A stretch of 64,000 nt of DNA, taken from assembly GCA_949358305.1 (NCBI GenBank), contig OX442317.1:16674516-16738515 (forward strand), written 5' to 3'. The position numbers and the translations under genes were made by a program. Numbering within the stretch: the stretch's first letter is position 1; the number at the start of each line of letters is the position of its first letter. Of the stretch, positions 9,663-20,961 are shown one piece after another. Origin of the DNA: Strigamia acuminata. Taxonomy: Eukaryota > Arthropoda > Chilopoda > Geophilomorpha > Linotaeniidae. The notes below the pieces were generated by a model. It was given only the letters and a program-made list of their open reading frames with translations. It ran no database searches and was not told the origin of the DNA.

Positions 9663-11418
9663 TGACGGTGACGACCACAACTCCCATTTAACAATGGTAC
9701 CGGGAAGAGATCGCAATAAAATACAGTGAATACAATACGAGATAAATATAAGAGACAATACAATCAACACACTATAGTTTATTGTTGGCAAACAATAATA
9801 TCAAAGCTAATTTATACATAAGACTAATGCCGACATTTGGCCCGTTAAATAACCATTTTAACTATACAACAAGTTTAGCCAAATGGCTCTATACTAATAT
9901 CATTACGTGTCCATGGGATGGGAGCGGTTTTCCCATCGCTCGACCTGGTTATAGATGTCATCTAAGCCGGATGGCTGTGTCCTGGAGTCCGATACGGCTT
10001 CGCTGGTTCCTTGGTTCGCTTGTGTAAATTATCGCACGTCGATAAATCGAATGATCTGAGCATTGCGGTTGACTTTGTCTGCACCGCCACAACTTTGGGA
10101 GGATATTGGTGTAAGTAAATGTATCCATTCACTTATCAATATTCCGCTTACGAATTATATTTAATTCGTGTCGTTGTGAGTTTCTATTAGATATTTCGCG
10201 GATAAGTTGTCATCAACTTTATCGGTTATATTGAGTTCAATATAAGATTAAGTCTTTAGACTTGATTTGTCCAACTGGTTGTCAAATTAAGTTTTGCTGT
10301 TATAAATAAAGTGAAGATTAGGCTTCCCGTCGCAACACACAATTGCCGTCGAAAGAAATATACGCCTTGCAATGCAGAACGGTATCAAGCGTCCCCTGCG
10401 TCGCAACACGGTCGTTCGTCTGGCGATTGACGGTATCACGTACACAGGAGTCGATAGCTCGCGGCTCCGCACAGCAGTATAATCTCTCGCGGTACTAATA
10501 ATAGACCGACTACTTTGGCATCGAATACCATGAGAATCAGCTTGCCAAACACTTGGTGCTACTCGTGGTTACTGTAAAACAGACTGCTTTGGCACCATCC
10601 GGTGAAGGAACTAATTCTCAACAGCAACGATGCTACTTGCGGTAACGGAATACGTTCATACCGAGAAAGACCACATGGTCCTGTCCGGAGGATACTGAAT
10701 TGCACAACGGCGGGTTCTCCTTCGGCGTCGCAACCGTAAACTGTAACACTTATGCAACATAATGATCCCAGCACTTCGACTTCAATTGCCGGCGGTGGCA
10801 TGATTCTGTAGAATCATGCAACGGTTCTTTGCGAATAAATCAACAAAGAACCAAAAGGTTTTTTACGTGAACAATGAATCATATTTCTTAAGTAACAATA
10901 CCAAACAGAAAATAATCAAACAGAGCTGCTGAATGGCCGGTTGTTTGGGTTTATATAACCTGACTGGATTAGGGATTAATCCAATCAACCAACTGGAACA
11001 TGGGTTCCACGAATCCCTCCAATCTCGTATCACCGGAAGTGGATACTGAGGAGCAATATGCTAATTCACACCACAACCGGAACTGGATACCCAGGACCGG
11101 AAATGGATCCACCAATCACATCGATCGGTTGATCGATGGATTATCAAATCTCCATTTCTGCTGAACTAGAGATTCCCATCACTTAGTGTGAACAATAATT
11201 ATTAATATATATTTATATTAATCCTAATAAAGTGTCGTTTCATACAAATAAATATATTCTTATATTTATTTACCAGTTTCTTAACTCGCAATTCAATTTT
11301 ACCGCTGAATTATAATCGCGCCATCTAGTGACGACTCGGAGCATTGACAAATGCGGGTTTCGCCGAAAACACTTAGAATTCGGCCGTGTTATTAATAAAT
11401 AGCACTTATAAACCGTCA
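9663..11418 (-). repeat. gypsy1 5' LTR, about 1756 bp
   Basis: The boundary next to the primer site is TGACGGT on plus and the far boundary is ACCGTCA at 11418, a seven-base terminal inverted repeat. The far end coincides with the point where similarity to the right inverted arm stops. The interior has short meaningless ORFs only. This is a long LTR for a gypsy element. The second LTR copy is outside the window, so the length rests on the terminal repeats and the arm junction. Confidence 0.6.
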
Positions 11419-11421
11419 TAC

Positions 11422-11758
11422 TGGTATAAAAGATGTTATGTTATGTTTGTTTATTTAATGCTGAATTTTAACAATATTGATTTAAAAAAATAATCGATAG
11501 ATAATTTAACATGTGCATGTTAATTACAAACGAGTTTTAATGATTAAATATGATTATGAAAATTAAAATTAAAATTGAAAACGATTTGAAAAATTAAAAA
11601 TGATTTATTCACAAAAAAATAAAGAAATATATATATATATATAAAAACGAGTTGTTTACAAAAAAAAAGGAAAAAAAAAAGAAAAATTAAAAATTAACAT
11701 GGAAAATGGAAAATTACAAATGAGTAAACATGGAAAATTTAAAATTTAAAAATTGAGA

Positions 11759-11805
<47 letters not shown>

Positions 11806-11810
11806 ATTAA
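11422..11810. other. AT-rich 3' flank of gene D, left arm
   Basis: AT-rich sequence with an (AT)n stretch near 11630 and a poly-T run at 11761-11798. No ORF. It is the 3' flank of gene D and mirrors 59093-59468. Confidence 0.6.
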
Positions 11811-14800
11811 TTAAATAAAATTGAAGTGACGAGTTGCCATCTCGGCCGCGAACAGAGTTGCCCGTCGCACCTCCTCGGCTGCTTCACATGAGGCTACGGT
11901 GGCATCGACAGCCTCTTCAATGGCGGCCACGACGTTGGGGTCAGTGCCGTTGGCCGACGCGACGACCCCTGCCACCGCCGCCACCGACTCCCGTGTCGCT
12001 CTAATCGACTGCGACAGAGTCATTGCCGCTGCGGCAGCCGCCGTGGCCACCATGATCAAGGACAACGCCGGGTCCTCCACTTGGGCGGCGAACTCGACCG
12101 ACCCAATCGCGCGCGCAGTTGCAAGCGCGCGTCCTCCTGCCTCCGCCGACGCACGAAGCGCCGCAGTTCGATGTTGCATTATCGGCGGCTGTGGTGGCGG
12201 CAGAAGGCTGCAACAAAAATGTGGTGTATTAACACCACAAGGAATTTATGCAGGCTTTATTGCATTGAATTAGTACATTGTATTGCCAATAATACAATGT
12301 ACAAAGCAGCATGTAGCTTTCATCTTTTTCCCTCTAGTGACAGTTGGTCAGGTTACTGACAAATAAATCTACTCTGTTTAGAAGAGTGGAGGATGAAGTT
12401 TTGGCCCAACTGGTCTCCTGTGTTTTATTTCCCATCTCCAGGGCAAAGATGGTAAAGTGGCACCCTGAACAGGACAGCAGAACCCTGGATTAAAGAGAAG
12501 TGAACTGTATCTTTAAAATTTTTTTTTTGGAATGGAGTCTGTCTTTCTTTTCTGTATTTTCAGATAGTTAGGCCTTGCTTAGGCCTAACTAGTATTACTT
12601 GGGATTTGCTAGGGTTACTAGGCCCAGTTAGGCCTATCTAGGGTTATTAAGCCTAACTTCAGATTTTGCCACCAGGAGGTCAACAATGACTCCAGCCATC
12701 GTCTGAGCAACAAAGGGCCGCAACAATGACACCAGGGAACAAAGATCCCAAAGAATGCCCCTGACAATGCCAACGCAACACTGTGTCATTATAAGCTCTC
12801 AGCTTAGGTAGTGCTAGGGTTTCCTTTTCCCACTAGGGTACGGTAAGGGGATAATAGCTGCACACATCAAGCCACCTCCCAGGAGAGGCTGGCCAGTGCT
12901 GAACCCAGCTTAGCTCCTCGGAGAAGTACCTACTGGGAAGGGGGTCAGGGCAGGTTTGGGAAGTGAGAGCACTCACTGAATTGTTGCACTTATCTGGATT
13001 GTTGGACCGGATTTCATCGCAATCACGGAGTCACGACTGACAAGTTACCCGGCGGCGGTGGATAGTGACGATGACCCGGAATTGGTAGCTGGCGTAAACC
13101 AGGAGTCGCAGACAAGTCTATCCGGAATGGCGTCAACAAGCGGAGCTGGGACAGCCTACGTGGCGCACGTGCCCCCATTTCAAGGCAAAACCGAGATGGA
13201 TTGGAGTTTGTGGGTTGAACGGTTCGAGTTCATGGCGAAGCTACACAAATTCTATTCGGATAAAGATAATCTGAAGATGTTCTTAGTGGCCTCGATGGGC
13301 GCAGATACGCATGCCCTGCTACACAAGTTGACTGCCCCGACAACGATTTCGGATATGACTTATGAGGACATAGTCGAAAAGATAAAGGCATACTTTAGTC
13401 CGGCGGTACCTCCAATTATTATCCGGAACCGGTTACGAAAGCGAGTACGCCAGCCAAAGGAGTCGGTGGCATCGTATGTTGCTGTTCTCCGCGGTCTTGC
13501 AGAGAAGGGAGAATACGGAGACTCTAAGCAGGTGGACTTTGCGGTCATGGACCAGTTGATCGAGGGACTGGGGAATGCCACGGCAACTCAGTACATTCTC
13601 CTGCAAAAGCCTAACACTTTAAAAGAAGCAATGGAGATGGCCATGGCATTCGAAGGCGCCGCAGCTGGTGTGGCGGACATGCAAGCCACTACATGTTTTG
13701 AACCAGATAGTGGAAGGGATATGGTTTTACCCATGGTTCCCGCTAGCATGGTGGCTTACAGCTCTCAGCCCCCTGTGGCCCATGTTTATACCAAGGGTGT
13801 GGTGTTGCCACAAAGGCCTTTTGTGAGCACTGGTCAGTCCACCCCTGTGCGCCCGCGAGGTGGTTTACCTTACGGTGCCTGTTGGTATTGCGGTGAAGTG
13901 GGACACCTGAAAAGAGATTGTCCCATGAGGCAACAGGTGCAACGGACAGGTCATGGTCAACCGATGCAGATGCGGGATGCAAATGCAGGATCATCTGGGA
14001 CCCAACAGCGTGGTCAAAGAGGGCGTACCGGACGCGGACGCGCACGCGGTGGTGGTCAAAGGCCTGCATACCAGCCCTTTCAGCAGAGTTGCACCCCAAT
14101 GAATTATGTTCCCTCGGTCACTCAACCGGGATGCCAAATTCGGAATCCCGATTATGACCAGGATGACCCCTTCCGCATGTCAATGTGACTTGGCAAGATC
14201 CCCGTGGTAGCAACAGTGGATACTGGCTCAAGATACTCGTTGATCTCCAGAGATACTTTAATGAAGTGGATGACCTTAAGCAACGTGACATGGCCTGTAC
14301 AACCGACCAACATTACGTTGATTGGTTATTTTGGCGAAAGGAGACCCGCACTTGGGGAGATCTACCTACCGGTTAGGGTAGGAGATGAAGAAGTGAAGTT
14401 GCGGTTCTTGGTCACTGCTGGTCAGGCCACAATACTGCTGGGCAGGGAAGCCACGAGGCAATCTCGTTCTGTGAAAACTTTCCTGATCAACAGGCTGGAG
14501 AGACAACAAGGGATGCACCACGGGATCAATGGGTCAATGACCCCACAAGACTTAATTGCGGAGTTGGAAGAGGAGGACACTGTATTGAGACTGTTACTTC
14601 AGGAGTACAAGGATGTTTTTGAGGCCTCTTTGGGTTTATATACAGGTCCGCCTGTACAACTTTACCTGAAAGAAGGTGTAAAGCCGCGCTTCTTTCGCGC
14701 GAGGCCTGTACCTGTAGCCTTGCGTACAGCAGTGGAAAAGGAACTGGAAAAGGGAGTTGCGGGTGGGATTTACCAACCAATCGCATTTTCGGATTGGGCA

Positions 14801-17800
14801 ACCCCGCTGGTCATAGTTGACAAGAAGGACGGTACAGTGCGGTTATGCGGAGACTACCGGTCAACTGTGAACCCAGCTATCTTACCGGATCCATACCCAC
14901 TGCCTAGAGTTTCTGATATTATGGCTAAGCTTGGAGGAAAGAAGTATTTTACCAAGCTTGACATCAGACAGGCGTACCAACAGGTATTGCTCACTCGGGC
15001 GAGTTCATTTATAGCTGCAATCTGTAGCTGTGTGGCGCAAAAATATCGCCGAAATAGGCGATAGGAAGCGTAAAACTGAGTCAAACGCACTTCTAAGTGC
15101 GGACAAATGCGCGTGATGCGCGTACGCGAGTTTGAGCGGACTTACGATCAAATTCGCGTGCACTACACTTATAGAAACGTGTAGTGCCGAACTAAATACA
15201 ATAGTTAACCAAAAATATAACATTTATTAAGAGAAAACTTACATAATGGGTCCAGAATCACTGGACAAACACAAGGAAACACACTACCCGTGTGAGCGGC
15301 CATTTGTAATGTGCCAGAGACATCTGGTGGCCGATATTATAAACAATAATAATGAAAAGCATAAGAACAAGATAGAGGATGCATGAAACCTAATGTATTG
15401 AGTACATTTAACCCGGTATCATGCATTCTCCTGACAAACAAGCATGAAAACACTAAATAAACACTGAATAACCCAGGAAAATGGAAACAATTACCGATAA
15501 ATGATAAAATAAACGTTTCAAAGCCATTTCACATCGAAAAATGATTTAAATAACTCAAAAGTGGTTCTAAAGTCCAACACAATCAACACTCATAAAGGAC
15601 TCTATGCAGTTAACAGATTACCTTTTGGTACCATATCAAGCAGCGGAGTATTCCAAAGGATTATGGATACAATGTTTGCTGACCTGGATGATGTCTCACC
15701 ATATCAGGATGACATTTTGATTGCGACGGACACATACGAAGAACATGTGAAGGTGGTCAGAGAAGTCCTGAGAAGACTCAGAAGAGCGAATCTGCGACTT
15801 GTAAGACGGAAATGCGAGTTTTTTAGGACGCAGGTCGCATATCTGGGATTTCAAGTGGACAGTAGAGGAATTCGACCATCTGGAGACAACGTCGCGGCGA
15901 TTAAGAAGATGCCAGCACCCAACAACTTGCAAGAACTGCGCTCATTTCTGGGGATGGTCCAATTTTATCTGCAATTTCTACCGCATTTTGCGGAGGTCGC
16001 AGAACCACTGCGAGAGTTATTGCAGGGGAACGCATCCTGGGAGTGGACGCAAAGAAGAGCCACCGCTTTTAATACCATTAAAGAGATGATTACTAGTGAG
16101 AGCCTCCTAGTGCACTACTCACTCCATCATCCACTGGTCCTGGTTGTCGACGCCAGCCCAGTGGGAGTGGGGGCAGTGTTAAACCACGTGTTGGACAACG
16201 GGGAGGAGCGGCCAGTCTTGTATGCGTCCAAGTCACTCTCGCCAACTCAGAGACGCTACAGCCAGACTGACCGAGAGGCATTGGCAATCATCTATGCGGT
16301 GCAGAAGTTTCACCAGTTCTTATGTGGGAGAAAGTTCAGGATTGTAACTGACCACAAGCCATTGCTCGGAATATTCGGAGTGACCAATCCTACACCAAAT
16401 ATTATTAGCCCTAGGATGCTAAGGTGGACAATTATCTTGGCAGGCTACAACTACTCAATAGAGCACAGACCAGGTCTGGACATTCCAGTGGCTGATGCAT
16501 TGAGTAGATTGCCACTGCCAGCCACCAAGATCACGGAGCAATGGGAACAAGAACTGGAGGAAGAGCAGCATGTACGCTTCTTAGTCGAAGACTCGATAAT
16601 TACTCGTGAGCAATTGGAAATGGCCACATTACTGGATGATGACCTGCATCACGTAATACAATATGTGAGGAATGGATGGCCGGATAAGGTCAAGGCATCA
16701 TTACAGCCATTTAAGTCGCGCAAGACAGAATTATCAGTCCATCATGACATATTGCTATGGGGACATAGGGTGATAATACCACCTAGTCTGCGCAAGAAGG
16801 CCATGGATTTGCTTCACGAAGGTCATCATGGGATAGTCATGATGAAGAACAAGGCGGCAGCAACAATATGGTGGCCGGGGATAACAATGGCGATTGAACA
16901 ATACGTGGCACAATGTGTTGTGTGTCAACAACACCAGCATGCACCGCCACGTGACAATCCCATTAGTTGGCCAAGACCTGCTAGACCTTGGAGCAGGATC
17001 CATATTGATTTTGCCGGACCGGTCAAGGGCAAGATGTTCCTCATCTTAGTGGACTCTTTGACCGGATGGATGCACGTAGACTTGGTACCAAGCACGTCAT
17101 CGGCAGCTGCAATTGCTGTGATTAAAAGGAAGTGCGCAGATTTTGGTCTGCCTGACACAATTGTTTCAGACAATGCCACAACCTTCACCAGCGAGGAATT
17201 TAAGGGATTTATCCGGCGAAACGGTTTACTACACCTGTTCTCACCTGCATTCCATCCACAGTCCAATGGACGAGCGGAGAGAGCGGTACAGACCTTTAAA
17301 GGGAAACTGGTCAAGATGGGAATGGTCAATATCCAGGAGCAATTGGATAAGTTCCTATTTTACCAGCACAGTACACCGGGAGCGGATGGAAAATCCCCAG
17401 CTATGCTGATGTTGCAAGGGCATTTTAAGACCCATCTGGACACACTGAAACCAACTGTGGGAGCGGCTCAAGAGGACCGGCGGCCACCTAAGCGGGTATT
17501 AGCCCCGGGACAGGAAGTGTGGGCTCGTTCATACAGGAAGGGAGACGCGACATGGATTCCGGCTATAGTGAAGACTAGGAAGGGGGATGTCGTGTATGAG
17601 ACCCAGCGTATGGACACCCAAGAGGTTAACGACCGCCACATTAATCAGTTGAGACCGCGGCATCCACAGGCTGGGGAGCAGGTGATTGCACCCAGAGAAA
17701 TCCAAGACACGATCGTACCTAATGTACCGTGGAATCCGATGCCTGAAGAACCCAGGCCAAGGAAGTTGGGAAGGCAGCACACAGTGATCGTGACAAGGAC

Positions 17801-18811
17801 GGTACCAGTTCCTGTTATGGAACCAGTCCCCATTGCGGGACCGGCAAACACAGATGCAAATGTGGTTTTGCCAGAAGTGCAGCCGACCCCAGGTCCAAGC
17901 GGCTTGGCAAGGACCGAAGTGCAGAAGACCCCTCGGGTGGCCCCAAGGACAATGCGGGACAAGACTGCACCGGTCCGAAGGATGCTTGCGCCGCCCCCAT
18001 TCGATGTGACACCACGCACGAGGGCTCAGTTTGACTTGTTCCATCAAAGGAGATTGCAACAAGCAGCTAATGGAGTCACTGTCCCTCCAGCGGTGCAACC
18101 GACAGATGAACAGACGCAACCTGACATAAGATCCACCGATTCGGAGGAAGAGTATGATGACGCGGAAGAGGAAATTCAGGATCCGAAAGACCCGGATTAC
18201 CAACCATCGCGTCGGAGTTTAGACTATATAGATAGAAACCTTGGGAATCGGGCGGATGACATAGTGTTGCGTTCGCATTCGGCTGGAGGACCGCGCTAGC
18301 AAGTCAAGCCCAAGTCGTTTAAGCTTAAGTCGTTTAAGTGTTAAGCTTAAGTCGTTTAAGTGTTAAGCTTAAGTCGTTTAAGTGTTAAGCTTAAGTCGTT
18401 TAAGTTTTAAGCTTCTTTCGGATTTCAAAATCGTGAGCAAATGTATATCAGAAATTTCGATGTAGACCAGACCTAACTAGGGGTTTTTGTAGCTGAAAGC
18501 TGCACGTGCTAATTTAGAAAGAATGTGCGATCTCTCTCGGTCCGGATCAAGAGAGAGGGGGAGCACTGTGGTGTATTAACACCACAAGGAATTTATGCAG
18601 GCTTTATTGCATTGAATTAGTACATTGTATTGCCAATAATACAATGTACAAAGCAGCATGTAGCTTTCATCTTTTTCCCTCTAGTGACAGTTGGTCAGGT
18701 TACTGACAAATAAATCTACTCTGTTTAGAAGAGTGGAGGATGAAGTTTTGGCCCAACTGGTCTCCTGTGTTTTATTTCCCATCTCCAGGGCAAAGGTGGT
18801 AAAAAAAAATA

Positions 18812-18854
<43 letters not shown>

Positions 18855-19032
18855 CGACCAATCGTGTCAATTTGCAATTTACTCACCTCGGTTGGGCGTC
18901 GCGTCTAAGTGCGAACTGCTGAGGGCGGGGTAGGGGCGACGCCCACCTCTCGTTAATCGAGGGGACACCCCTCCACGCCGCCCTACCCCGTCCTCTGATT
19001 CGACGCGATCGTTCATCATCACTGTCTGCCAT
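11811..19032 (-). CDS. Gene D, left copy: Arg-rich/Ala-rich protein with gypsy2 in its intron
   Basis: Two exons on minus, 18887-19032 and 11811-12207, encode the same 180-residue protein as the right-arm copy with a few substitutions. Exon 1 begins MADSDDERSRRIRGRGR and is Arg/Pro-rich. Exon 2 is dominated by Ala-rich helix. The intron is about 86 bp in the right arm but here contains the whole 6.6-kb gypsy2. The acceptor CAG and 12 intron bases are preserved, and the open frame is intact. Whether the transcript can still be spliced is unknown. No known family was recognised. Confidence 0.6.
12220..12453 (+). repeat. gypsy2 5' LTR
   Basis: The 234-bp sequence starts TGTGGTGTATTAACACCACA, itself an inverted repeat, and ends AAAGATGGT. 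It is repeated at 18567-18800 with a single A/G difference near the 3' end. The end is not the usual CA. Confidence 0.9.
12454..13126 (+). other. gypsy2 leader
   Basis: It begins with TGGCACCCTGAACAGG a few bases after the LTR, a likely primer site for a tRNA I could not assign. The leader contains several copies of TTAGGCCTA-like palindromes (12565-12655) that could fold the RNA. No ORF with an ATG was found. Confidence 0.5.
13127..14188 (+). CDS. gag: gypsy2 Gag
   Basis: The first in-frame ATG is at 13127, giving about 353 residues to a TGA at 14186-14188; the frame is open further upstream without an ATG. The N-terminal half has the retrotransposon capsid pattern (DWSLWVERFEFM, then VASYVAVLRGLAE). 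One CCHC knuckle CWYCGEVGHLKRDC is near the C-terminus, followed by an Arg/Gly-rich basic tail (GRTGRGRARGGG). It forms the particle and binds RNA. The next sense codons after the TGA continue directly into protease in the same frame. Confidence 0.88.
   Translation: MASTSGAGTAYVAHVPPFQGKTEMDWSLWVERFEFMAKLHKFYSDKDNLKMFLVASMGADTHALLHKLTAPTTISDMTYEDIVEKIKAYFSPAVPPIIIRNRLRKRVRQPKESVASYVAVLRGLAEKGEYGDSKQVDFAVMDQLIEGLGNATATQYILLQKPNTLKEAMEMAMAFEGAAAGVADMQATTCFEPDSGRDMVLPMVPASMVAYSSQPPVAHVYTKGVVLPQRPFVSTGQSTPVRPRGGLPYGACWYCGEVGHLKRDCPMRQQVQRTGHGQPMQMRDANAGSSGTQQRGQRGRTGRGRARGGGQRPAYQPFQQSCTPMNYVPSVTQPGCQIRNPDYDQDDPFRMSM
14186..14188 (+). promoter_or_regulatory. In-frame gag stop (TGA CTT), candidate readthrough site
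   Basis: Gag ends with ATG TGA CTT, and the frame then stays open into LGKIPVVATVDTGS, the protease. Gag and pol therefore share one frame separated by a single UGA. UGA followed by C is a known leaky context, so stop-codon readthrough is the simplest way to make Gag-Pol. Confidence 0.6.
14189..15064 (+). pseudogene. pol: gypsy2 pol, N-terminal part (protease and start of RT)
   Basis: Continues the gag frame after the TGA. The protease active site VDTGSRYSLIS is at the start. RT begins with the WATPLVIVDKKDGTVRLCGD block and reaches LDIRQAYQQVLL near 14990, where the normal RT sequence stops and foreign sequence with stop codons begins. The RT palm is thus split: the catalytic YQDD motif lies in the second part at 15561 onward. 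Confidence 0.85.
15004..15558. mobile_element. Insertion of about 560 bp of unknown sequence inside gypsy2 RT
   Basis: Separates LLTRAS from LKSNTINTHKGL, which are adjacent in normal gypsy RTs. The insert has stops in the RT frame, a GC-rich start with GATGCGCGTACGCG-like palindromes, and an AT-rich end. Minus-strand AATAAA-like signals suggest it could be a solo LTR or short non-autonomous element in reverse orientation. Exact borders and target duplication could not be fixed. Confidence 0.5.
15559..18299 (+). pseudogene. pol: gypsy2 pol, C-terminal part (RT, RNase H, integrase)
   Basis: About 912 residues, intact after the insertion. RT resumes at NTINTHKGLYAVNRLPFG and includes the catalytic YQDDI. 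RNase H has VVDASPVGVGAVL, DREALAIIYA and TDHKPLL. Integrase has the H-x3-H/C-x2-C zinc domain (HEGHHG, CVVC) and catalytic D/D/E in the HIDFAGP, VSDNATTF and NGRAERAVQ contexts. A Pro-rich C-terminal extension ends in an acidic Glu/Asp stretch. All catalytic residues I can check are present. Only the upstream interruption disables the element. Confidence 0.88.
18300..18566 (+). repeat. gypsy2 3' untranslated region with 22-bp tandem repeat and polypurine tract
   Basis: Between 18318 and 18413 a unit of about 22 bp (GTTAAGCTTAAGTCGTTTAA core) is repeated four to five times. Each unit contains the palindrome TTAAGCTTAA. The polypurine tract AAGAGAGAGGGGGAG precedes the 3' LTR by three bases. 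Confidence 0.8.
18567..18800 (+). repeat. gypsy2 3' LTR
   Basis: A 234-bp copy of the 5' LTR, one base different. It is followed by an A-run and the (CAAT)n microsatellite that belongs to the gene D intron. Confidence 0.9.
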
Positions 19033-19055
19033 CTAGGAAACGAAAATATAAAAAA

Positions 19056-19086
<31 letters not shown>

Positions 19087-20399
19087 AGATAAGAGATAAT
19101 AAAAATTGAACGAAATAAGCGGAGAAGAAACCTGAGTCGAAGCTGGGATGCATGTTGACGGAACATATAAACCCGATGTCGGCAATAACACTGCATCGAG
19201 GACGATTTAACAACTTGAAATTGGAAATTCTGTTTTGAATTTTTTAATTTACTGTCTATTTGTTCGTTATTTTGATTTATTTTGTAGTGTTTTGTTTTGC
19301 GTTGTTCGGTCAGGCTAGATTGGACGTTGGTTTTCGAGTTATTGTGCCACAGTTGTTGCCGAAATCTGGTATGTATGTCGCGTTCCGTCAACACGGCGGA
19401 GACGAGAAACACTCGCTACGCTTCATCGCGCCCGTCTGTCTAATTATTTGTTTGTTTGTTCGCTCCTCCTCAAATTCGTCTATCGAACAATTGTTCAAAC
19501 CCTCGATCGATAAATTGCCGAATTGATTCAATTCGGACAAATTCCCTCCGGAAACAATCCATTGTTTACTTACGGTAAATGCGCGAGTCGAGGTGCGATA
19601 CCGGGAAGCCAATGATGCTTCGTTTGCTTCGCTGTGGTTAATGGTTCCGACACCGGGTTAAACGCGTCGCTAGCGTCGCGTGTATACAACCGCGTGTGTT
19701 TGAAAAATAAAATGGGTGAAAATTAAAGAAAAAATATTTATTGGTGAATTATTAAAATAATTGATAAATTAAGTAATTAAAAGAAAAAGAAAAAGAAAAA
19801 AAAAAAATAAAATAAAATAAATAAATAAGTTTGGCCGTTGCCGCCATCTGTCGCGTGGACTCATCCACTCACTTGCTCACACTCGCTCACTGTCGACCAA
19901 CCGTGTGAGAACGTTAAAAGGTAAGTTAACCATTTCACATATTCACATACACACATACACACACAAAACTCGCCCACCCGCACTCCTAAATGCACGTCCA
20001 AACACGCGCCCAAACGCATATCCACGTGGAATTTGGCGAGCCACGCGCGTAGCCATTTTTTATTTTTCCGCCCCACGTTGTTGTTGTCGCCGCCAACAGA
20101 AACCAAGCGATATTGAGTTTAACGTCTCGCGCGGGGTTTTCGTTTTGTCTTTTTTCGGGAATTCCCGGTTCCCAGTACCGGAATAGCGTCTTTTCTTTCT
20201 TTTTCTTTTCGTCATAAATTATCGTTTTTATCAATTTTTTAGTCAGTCAAAAGTGGCCATTCTCGTTATTGAAACGTAATAAAATATAACGTTTCGTTGA
20301 CAAAAATGGCGTCTCGATTTCCAGGTTCCCGACATTAAAACCATAATCCCGCGTGTTTTGTTTTCACTTTATTACTTTTTTTTTTTTATTTTTTTTTTC
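19033..20399. other. Intergenic region between genes D and C, left arm
   Basis: Divergent promoters of gene D (minus) and gene C (plus) are expected here. Minus-strand donor-like GTAAGT near 19574, with the acceptor TAG just before the gene D ATG, could mark a 5' untranslated intron of gene D. Several ORFs of 60-177 codons exist but lack consistent starts and overlap on both strands. They are conserved in the right arm only because the arms are near-identical. Confidence 0.45.
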
Positions 20400-20961
20400 A
20401 TGGAAGAAAAAATGGAACTCACCATGTCGTCTCCTGTCTCCATTTTGCAGTGCGTCGACTATAAGTCGCCGCCGTCGACGATCGGTTGTTCCCCGCCGCC
20501 GTCGACGATCATTTGTTCCGGGGCGTCTAATAAACGTCGCTCGGTGGATTCGAAGAAAGAGGGCCCTCCTGCAAAAAGAAGAAGGGTCAGTATTCTATCA
20601 AAATTTTCGCCCACCTATTTATTTGTGTATTCGTTAATTCTCTTTCCTCGTTTTTCAGAGGTCGCTCTTGACACCAAGGACACCAGGTGCCAGGAAGGTG
20701 GAAAGAATAGTTGCGGACAAGATTGAGAAGGCGGTGATGAAAAGGATGGGGAGGATCGAGAAGACGGTGGCAAAAGGATTCGAGGAGATGATGGCAAGAA
20801 TGGAGAGAGTTGTGTTGGGTATGGAAGCGAGGTGGCGAGAGCGCCTGGAGAAGATCGAAGAGGAGGAGGAAAGCGAAGGCGATGGAGAAGAAGATGGCGA
20901 CGGGAGGGGAAAGGATGCCGGAATGACTATCAACGACAGTGATGGTTCGATGGAGTATTAG
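20400..20961 (+). CDS. Gene C, left copy: small basic/acidic helical protein
   Basis: Two exons, 20400-20585 and 20659-20961, joined by a phase-0 GT-AG intron (GTCAGT donor, TTTTTCAG acceptor), encode 162 residues. The N-terminal third is Ser/Pro-rich with a duplicated PPSTI motif. The basic run AKRRRR spanning the splice site could be a nuclear signal. Residues 70-125 form a long charged helix rich in Met/Arg/Glu, compatible with a coiled coil. The C-terminus is acidic and Gly-rich. No family recognised. The mirror copy is at 56529-57090. The conserved frame, splice sites and near-identity support a real gene. Confidence 0.65.

Larger units (their letters stand above)
2160..11418 (-). mobile_element. 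Ty3/gypsy LTR retrotransposon (gypsy1), 3' end not in window
   Basis: Minus-strand element with, in transcription order, a 5' LTR (9663-11418), a primer site for tRNA-Gln (9641-9658), a leader, gag (6453-8834) and pol (2160-6453). Pol order is protease, reverse transcriptase, RNase H, integrase, the Ty3/gypsy order. No 3' LTR was found to the left, so the element either continues past position 1, possibly including the Cys-rich ORF at 1-1336, or is truncated. Its 5' LTR abuts the end of the left inverted arm at 11418-11422. A single-base frameshift in pol near 4797-4802 makes this copy probably defective. Confidence 0.85.
12220..18800 (+). mobile_element. Complete Ty3/gypsy LTR retrotransposon (gypsy2) inserted in gene D intron
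   Basis: Plus-strand element with 234-bp LTRs (12220-12453 and 18567-18800) that differ at one base, so it is young. It carries gag, protease, RT, RNase H and integrase, and a purine tract just before the 3' LTR. The right inverted arm lacks it, which shows that insertion post-dates the duplication. Flanking A-runs are consistent with an A-rich target duplication but cannot be measured exactly. A roughly 560-bp insertion breaks RT, so this copy is non-autonomous. Confidence 0.92.

Noticed and set aside
14980-15558. The interruption of gypsy2 RT as an ordinary intron
   Set aside because: A GTATTG donor exists, but using it would remove conserved RT residues that follow it in frame. Introns are also unexpected in an element that moves through RNA.
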